From Pyricularia pennisetigena (taxonomy: Eukaryota; Ascomycota; Sordariomycetes; Magnaporthales; Pyriculariaceae): a DNA stretch of 64,000 nucleotides. The notes under the pieces were generated by a model. That model was not told the DNA's origin and ran no database searches. It saw only the letters and a program-made list of their open reading frames with translations. The position numbers and the translations under genes are program-made. Location: positions 3,689,285 through 3,753,284 of the forward strand of contig NW_021940918.1 in assembly GCF_004337985.1 (NCBI RefSeq), read 5' to 3'. The stretch's first letter is position 1. Each line of letters opens with the position of its first letter. Shown one piece after another: positions 63,641 to 64,000 of this stretch.

Positions 63641-64000
63641 CGTTCGTATGCGTCAATTATAAGCCCGGTACAGCTGTAAACTATAAAAATCTCTACTTTA
63701 CGCAAATTGCAATTATATATTAACACGAATAACGCCTATTTTATCTATTTTTCTCTCTCCTTACCGCACATTATATCTACGACCGAAAAGCTCCAAAAAT
63801 CGCCAGCAGCGCTCAATTTACGCGCCTAATGGCTTAAATGGTTTAAAATTTACCGCTCAAATGCAAAAATATTACGTATTTGGAAATTGGTTAATTTAAA
63901 CCAATAAACCGACGAAAAATTTCCAATATTTAAAAAATTTACCGAAAACGTTACAAAATCGCTTAAACGTTCCCGATTCGACGATTACCATGCAAATTTA
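63641..64000 (+). mobile_element. Probable decayed Ty1/copia-like retrotransposon 5' part
   Basis: From about 63640 the sequence becomes AT-rich and low in G on this strand. From 63773 to the window end one frame reads like a Gag N-terminus: STTEKLQKSPAALNLRA, then a stop at 63827-63829, then WLKWFKIYRSNAKILRIWKL, with a second stop at 63905-63907. The W-x-x-W spacing followed by a basic/Ala region and IWKLVN resembles the N-terminal Gag domain of fungal copia elements. The codon where a start would be expected is ATA, not ATG. Loss of the start plus in-frame TAA codons in AT-rich sequence fits decay, possibly by repeat-induced point mutation. No LTR end could be fixed, and the window cuts the element, so the family call is tentative. 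Confidence 0.42.

Overview
The window is nuclear DNA from a filamentous ascomycete, most likely a sordariomycete. The evidence is short introns (45-255 nt) with GTRNGT donors, CTRAY/ACTAAC branch sites and AG acceptors, long intergenic spaces rich in microsatellites and A/T tracts, and several families typical of Pezizomycotina. Two runs of N (17817-17855 and 22138-22143) mark assembly gaps. I cannot name the species from sequence alone; a Magnaporthales-like fungus is a guess.

Layout. 1-4204: no convincing gene. 4205-5452 (+): Whi5/Nrm1-type G1/S co-repressor. 5453-7516: spacer with a palindromic 20-bp minisatellite and a 31-nt T tract. 7517-8890 (+): secreted protein with 46-residue tandem repeats. 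10343-12673 (-): single-pass membrane protein with a Pro/Ser/Thr-rich first half and a tail carrying four DPF motifs. 12674-18674: about 6 kb with nothing firm. 18675-20600 (+): large unrecognised protein with an unresolved 5' end. 20601-25967: gene-poor.

From 25968 onward the window is mostly conserved housekeeping genes: type I metacaspase (25968-28166 +), Pcp1/pericentrin-like spindle-pole protein (29286-34314 -) divergent from RAD54 (34940-37418 +), phosphatidylserine synthase (38289-39240 +), cytosolic threonyl-tRNA synthetase (39851-42503 -) divergent from an FBXO21-like F-box protein (43180-45249 +), mitochondrial carrier (45378-46634 -), ribosomal protein eL36 (47395-48106 -), F-box/DUF7730-like protein with an acidic tail (48971-49813 -), GAR1 (51143-51936 +), DHA2-type MFS transporter with a 330-residue N-terminal extension (52622-55105 -), and Slm1-type F-BAR/PH protein (59155-62185 -). 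The right edge (about 63640-64000) becomes AT-rich and contains a broken reading frame resembling the start of a Ty1/copia Gag.

The genes do not form one pathway or a secondary-metabolite cluster. Several serve cell-cycle and genome maintenance (Whi5/Nrm1, Pcp1, Rad54), membrane lipid and stress signalling (phosphatidylserine synthase, Slm1) and translation/ribosome assembly (ThrRS, eL36, Gar1). I reconstructed gene structures by hand from splice signals and protein continuity. The best leads are a RAD54 start codon split by an intron, a possible prodomain-free metacaspase start inside an intron, a GC-AG intron in the Slm1 gene, the secreted repeat protein, and unusual extensions on the MFS transporter and ThrRS. 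I saw no clearly new multi-gene system.
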